Made by a program: the position numbers and the translations under genes
DNA from: Anaerolineaceae bacterium
GTDB lineage: Bacteria; Chloroflexota; Anaerolineae; Anaerolineales; Anaerolineaceae
DNA length: 8,767 bases
Reading direction: 5' to 3'
Assembly: GCA_003446605.1 (NCBI GenBank)
Contig: DMDF01000183.1
Coordinates: forward strand, 1 to 8,767
Notes under the pieces: model-generated
Seen by the model: the letters and a program-made list of their open reading frames with translations, nothing else
What the model was told of the DNA's origin: nothing
Databases searched by the model: none
In this document: positions 5,929 through 8,767 of the stretch, piece by piece
Numbering within the stretch: the stretch's first letter is position 1
How the letters are laid out: each line of letters starts with the position of its first letter

Positions 5929-6602
5929 GCAACTCCATCCTTGATCTGGAAAAAATCCATCTTTCTGTGAATTTCCTCACAGAAGTTATCAGCAAGATCG
6001 ATGATGCGCTTCAAATTAAAGTGCTGCTTTTTTCAATCTGGTTGGCTGAGCAAAGTGGAGATCTGGCAAACCCACTATGCCTGGCAGATTTTTACACCTA
6101 TCCTGAATTCACCGATCAGTTAGGGAACACAGCTCTTGAAATTCGGGAAAATCTGCTGGCAGCTCTGCGCGCAAATATTCATGCTGGTTTTTTGATCGTT
6201 GAAGATGTAGATCTGATAGAGGATGGATTTGCATTTTTTCTTAACAGCGACCGAGGAGAACAAGCTCTCCATCTGCAGGGCAACCAGCAGTACGTGCCGT
6301 TAGACAATGCTCAAAACCAGCCTCAAAAAGGACTGATCAGGCTGTATGAAGAGAATATAGGACCCCTAACACCCCTGATAGCAGATATGCTCAAGGATGC
6401 CGAAAAAGAATTTCCGGAACAATGGCTGCAGGAAGCTATTCAGATTGCAGTAGCGAACAACGTCCGCAAGTGGAGATATATCGAGGCGATTTTGAAAAGC
6501 TGGAAAGAAGAAGGTCGTGATGGAAGAGATCAAAGACACACTGAAGAGGATTACAAACAGTACACACAGGGCAAATATGGCAAATTCATCAAAAACCGAT
6601 AA
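5925..6602 (+). CDS. DnaD-like primosome protein (DnaB_2/DDBH2 domain)
   Basis: This is a 225-residue protein. Residues about 135-200 match the DnaD C-terminal domain: LIRLYEENIGPLTPLIADML, a helix ending in WLQEAIQIAVANNV, and KWRYIEAILKSWKEEG. The last contains an intact YxxxIxxxW motif (Tyr185, Ile189, Trp193), which is linked to DNA binding in DnaD of Bacillus. The first 130 residues are predicted to be a mostly helical, winged-helix-like domain, but I see no strong motif there. In Firmicutes, DnaD helps recruit helicase and its loader at origins and restart sites. The ATG overlaps the dnaB stop by 4 bases, so the two are translationally coupled. Finding it between dnaB and a DnaC/DnaI-like ATPase supports a helicase-loading role. 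The C-terminal extension after about residue 200 is charged and probably flexible. Confidence 0.87.
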   Translation: MSNSILDLEKIHLSVNFLTEVISKIDDALQIKVLLFSIWLAEQSGDLANPLCLADFYTYPEFTDQLGNTALEIRENLLAALRANIHAGFLIVEDVDLIEDGFAFFLNSDRGEQALHLQGNQQYVPLDNAQNQPQKGLIRLYEENIGPLTPLIADMLKDAEKEFPEQWLQEAIQIAVANNVRKWRYIEAILKSWKEEGRDGRDQRHTEEDYKQYTQGKYGKFIKNR

Positions 6603-7893
6603 AACTCCCGTTCTACCCGGGGATCCCAACTGCCCCATCTGTCATGGCATTGGTTTTGTAAGCGAGGACCTACCCATCAACCATCCCAATTTTGGGAAAA
6701 TGGAAGTGTGTACCTGCCGCTTGGAAAAGGTCGAAAATGCAGTAAGAGAAAACTTGTATAACTTCAGCAATATTGATTCTTTCCGCGCCATGACTTTTGA
6801 CACCTTTAATATTCACGGTAGAGGGAATGCCAAAGATGCCAATAAAAGCCTGGAACTCGCTTTCCAGGTTGCCAAATCCTACGCAGCCGAACCTTCAGGG
6901 TGGCTGTTCCTGACCGGCAAATTTGGCTGTGGAAAAACACACTTGGCAGCTGCAATTGCTAATGAAATCATTCAAAAAGGCACGCGCACTCTATTTCTTA
7001 CCGTACCTGATCTGTTGGATTGGCTGCGCTTTGCTTTCGGCGCACAAGAAGGTACATTTGAGGAACGATTTTCAGAGATCAGGAATGTCCCTTTCCTGGT
7101 ACTGGATGATCTGGGAACACAGAATGCCACTCCATGGGCGGAAGAGAAATTATTCCAGATCATCAACCACCGTTATGTCAATCATCTTCCGACCGTCATC
7201 ACTTCCAATTTGGATGTGGCAGAGATCGACGAGCGCATCAGTTCGCGCCTGAATGATCGCGACCTGGTGAATAAGATCACCATCACCTCCGCCGATTACC
7301 GCGATCCGCTCAGCGACCACAAAGATTCTCCCATCTCCACACTAGCGTACCTGAGTGAACACAGGACTTTCACCAATTTTTCCGCGCGCAAAAACGAAAA
7401 GTTACCGGCTGATGAACAAAAAAGCCTTGACCGGGCATTTCTGGCAGCACAGAAGTTCGCCGAAAATCCCAAGGGGTGGTTGATTTTCTTAGGAACTTAC
7501 GGAACGGGGAAAACGCACTTGGCAGCCGCCATCGCGAATTATCGCAGAGCAGCTGGAGATGACCCCATCTTCACCGTTGTTCCCGACTTACTTGATCACT
7601 TGCGGGCAACCTTCAACCCCAACTCCCCTGTTTCCTATGACCACATTTTCAACCAGGTGCGCAATGCCCGCCTGCTGATATTAGATGATCTGGGCACGCA
7701 GAACACGACCCCCTGGGCACGCGAGAAACTGTTCCAGATCCTGAATTTCCGTTATGAGACCAAAACCCCCACCGTGATCACTTCTTCCTTGAAGTTGGAG
7801 GATATGGACCCGCGCATCCGCACGCGGATGCTGGATTCACGGGTATGTGCAATCTACCCCATTGAGGTCAGACCGTACGAAAACCTCTTGTGA
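6577..7893 (+). CDS. Tandem DnaC/DnaI/IstB-like AAA+ ATPase with two complete modules and an N-terminal Cys motif (putative helicase loader)
   Basis: This is a 438-residue protein from ATG 6577, which has AGGG 5 bases upstream; ATG 6520 and GTG 6517 are alternatives with a longer overlap into the dnaD-like gene. The N-terminus holds CPIC (19,22) and CTC (45,47), a likely zinc site as in DnaC/DnaI-type loaders. Module 1 has Walker A GKFGCGKT (Lys120), Walker B VLDD (177-178), sensor-1 Asn211 and arginines 220 and 224. Module 2 has Walker A GTYGTGKT (Lys312), Walker B ILDD (370-371), Ser404 at the sensor-1 position and arginines 413 and 417. Both share the distinctive LDDLGTQN-x-TPWA-x-EKLFQI stretch. 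Helicase loaders of this family normally carry a single AAA+ module. The context with dnaB and dnaD-like genes supports a helicase-loading role; the reaction itself is inferred. Confidence 0.9.
   Translation: MANSSKTDKTPVLPGDPNCPICHGIGFVSEDLPINHPNFGKMEVCTCRLEKVENAVRENLYNFSNIDSFRAMTFDTFNIHGRGNAKDANKSLELAFQVAKSYAAEPSGWLFLTGKFGCGKTHLAAAIANEIIQKGTRTLFLTVPDLLDWLRFAFGAQEGTFEERFSEIRNVPFLVLDDLGTQNATPWAEEKLFQIINHRYVNHLPTVITSNLDVAEIDERISSRLNDRDLVNKITITSADYRDPLSDHKDSPISTLAYLSEHRTFTNFSARKNEKLPADEQKSLDRAFLAAQKFAENPKGWLIFLGTYGTGKTHLAAAIANYRRAAGDDPIFTVVPDLLDHLRATFNPNSPVSYDHIFNQVRNARLLILDDLGTQNTTPWAREKLFQILNFRYETKTPTVITSSLKLEDMDPRIRTRMLDSRVCAIYPIEVRPYENLL
6841..7836 (+). repeat. Intragenic duplication of an AAA+ module within the DnaC-like gene
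   Basis: Unit 1 (6841-7257) and unit 2 (7417-7836) encode the same domain and differ in length by one codon. A hand alignment gives roughly 72 identical residues of 139, and long stretches still match at DNA level, for example GATGATCTGGG followed by an ACACAGAA/ACGCAGAA segment. A 159-base linker separates them. The divergence is moderate, so the duplication is old or the domains are held similar by selection or gene conversion. Confidence 0.85.
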
Positions 7894-7928
7894 GAATTTA
7901 CCAGATAAGGATAATTTATACATAAAAC

Positions 7929-8618
7929 ATGGAAGAAACCAAGAAAGAGCTTTTTACACGCCTGCTGCTCATCCGGCACGGGCAAACTCAACATAACGTT
8001 AAGGGAATCATCTCTGGGCACAGTGACACACCCATCAATGATACAGGTCACAAGCAAGCTCACCTCATGGCAAAACGTGTAAAAGAACAATTCCCAATTG
8101 ATGTGATCTATGCCAGCCCCCTGCAGCGCGCCATGCAAACCGCGCAATATCTGGCACAGGAAGTGGATCTACCAATCCAACCTCACCCTGATTTGATCGA
8201 ATTTAGTTTTGGTGAGCTTTCCGACCAACCATTATCTGAGCTGCAAAAAAGGAACCCTACTCTCTACCAGCAGATCATCGATTGGAATGAAGTCGACAGC
8301 CATGTCAGAACCACACGCCCTCAAATCCCGGGTTTTGAGCCGCTGGATGCATTCAAAGCACGCCTGCAGTCTTTTACGGATATGTTGCTCGAGCAACACG
8401 GGGGGCAACATGTAGCAGCGGTGACGCATGGGGGCTTTATTAAGAGTTATGTTTATTATCTGATCGGCGGTAATTTCGATACGTACATTCCATTTTGGGT
8501 GGATAACACATCCATCACCATCATTGATTTCTATAAGGGAAACCCTATGGTGCGTTTATTCAACGATAACAGTCACATCGGTGAAAGATTCGATTACGGG
8601 CGCCCACGACTGCTATAA
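7929..8618 (+). CDS. Histidine phosphatase family protein (phosphoglycerate mutase-like)
   Basis: This is a 229-residue cytosolic enzyme of histidine phosphatase clade 1. The catalytic motif LLLIRHGQTQHN carries the phosphorylated His17. Other conserved elements are the helix start ASPLQRAMQTAQYL, the acidic catalytic residue Glu91 in IEFSFGEL, and the second His167 in AVTHGGFI. The family includes cofactor-dependent phosphoglycerate mutases, broad phosphatases (PhoE/GpmB type) and alpha-ribazole phosphatase (CobC). The length and the short insert suit a phosphatase better than a true glycolytic mutase, but the substrate cannot be told from sequence alone. ATG 7929 is the only reasonable start because an in-frame TAA lies at 7923-7925. 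AAGG at 7907-7910 is 18 bases away, so no good ribosome binding site is seen. The gene follows the DnaC-like gene after 35 bases without a terminator, so it may be co-transcribed. Confidence 0.9.
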   Translation: MEETKKELFTRLLLIRHGQTQHNVKGIISGHSDTPINDTGHKQAHLMAKRVKEQFPIDVIYASPLQRAMQTAQYLAQEVDLPIQPHPDLIEFSFGELSDQPLSELQKRNPTLYQQIIDWNEVDSHVRTTRPQIPGFEPLDAFKARLQSFTDMLLEQHGGQHVAAVTHGGFIKSYVYYLIGGNFDTYIPFWVDNTSITIIDFYKGNPMVRLFNDNSHIGERFDYGRPRLL

Positions 8619-8623
8619 AAAAG

Positions 8624-8767
8624 CTATTTCAACTCCGCCCAATTGCTGCCATATCTGGCATCTGTGCTGAGCGGGATGTCGAGCTGGTAGGCGTGTTCCA
8701 TCACATCCTTAACGAGGTGGATGGTGGCTTCCATTTCATCCTGGGGACATTCCAGCACCAGTTCATC
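8624..8767 (-). CDS. polA: DNA polymerase I, C-terminal end (partial)
   Basis: Only the last 47 codons are in the window, read on the - strand and ending with TAG at 8624-8626. The visible protein begins DELVLECPQDEME and ends with LDIPLSTDARYGSNWAELK. This matches the end of family A polymerases. The initial D-E is the second and third residue of the HDE motif C in the palm domain, where the Asp binds catalytic metal. The closing LDxPL ... G-x-NW pattern is typical of PolA C-termini. The start and most of the gene lie beyond the right edge. It converges on the histidine phosphatase gene with only 5 bases between the two stops and no visible terminator. Confidence 0.88.
   Translation of the reverse strand, partial: DELVLECPQDEMEATIHLVKDVMEHAYQLDIPLSTDARYGSNWAELK

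Noticed and set aside
6517..6576. Earlier starts (GTG 6517, ATG 6520) for the DnaC-like protein
   Set aside because: They are possible, since a GAAGG-like site precedes them. However, they add only residues overlapping the dnaD-like coding region and before the conserved Cys motif, and ATG 6577 has its own AGGG and a shorter overlap. Not excluded.
3885..7893. Prophage or plasmid replication module
   Set aside because: DnaB, DnaD-like and DnaC-like genes also occur in phages, but here they follow a housekeeping-type nuclease and precede a phosphatase and polA. No integrase, phage structural gene or repeat boundary is visible, and base composition looks even.
7888..7922. Promoter for the histidine phosphatase (TTGTGA with AT-rich -10 candidates)
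   Set aside because: The TTGTGA includes the previous gene's stop codon and no -10 with acceptable match lies at the right spacing. Read-through from the upstream operon is equally likely.

Overview
The window is bacterial chromosome, densely coded, with no rRNA, tRNA, CRISPR array or insertion sequence that I can see. The gene set combines a biotin-dependent sodium-pumping acyl-CoA decarboxylase, a DUF151 bifunctional nuclease and a DnaB/DnaD/DnaC-like helicase block. Together with the wording of the biotin carrier and the DnaC-like ATPase, this resembles an anaerobic Chloroflexota (Anaerolineae-like) genome. That placement is a judgement from memory of family resemblance and was not tested.

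Layout. (1) Positions 1-2833, + strand: the end of a four-gene operon for a membrane decarboxylase. It encodes the carboxyltransferase alpha subunit (5' end outside the window), a small OadG-like gamma/delta membrane anchor, a biotin carrier protein and the OadB/MmdB/GcdB-type sodium-translocating beta subunit. A hairpin terminator follows at 2837-2873. (2) Positions 2988-3683, - strand: an orphan OmpR/PhoB-type response regulator whose receiver domain has lost several phosphorylation residues. (3) Positions 3684-3884: an AT-rich divergent intergenic region with a perfect 18-bp inverted repeat, 11-bp spaced direct repeats and a candidate extended -10 promoter. (4) Positions 3885-7893, + strand: a tightly coupled operon of bifunctional nuclease with an acidic tail, replicative helicase DnaB, a DnaD-like primosome protein, and a DnaC/DnaI-like ATPase carrying two complete AAA+ modules in one chain. 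(5) Positions 7929-8618, + strand: a histidine phosphatase (phosphoglycerate mutase family). (6) Positions 8624-8767, - strand: the last 47 codons of DNA polymerase I, convergent with the phosphatase.

How they work together. The first operon should couple decarboxylation of a short-chain acyl-CoA (most likely methylmalonyl-CoA) to outward Na+ transport, with CO2 carried on the biotinylated carrier between the soluble alpha and membrane beta subunits. The second operon looks like a self-contained helicase and helicase-loading unit: DnaB, a DnaD-type primosome protein and a DnaC/DnaI-type loader are co-translated. The most unusual points are the two-module loader ATPase and a DnaB in which the arginine-finger position of the conserved K-x-R-N-G-P motif is leucine.
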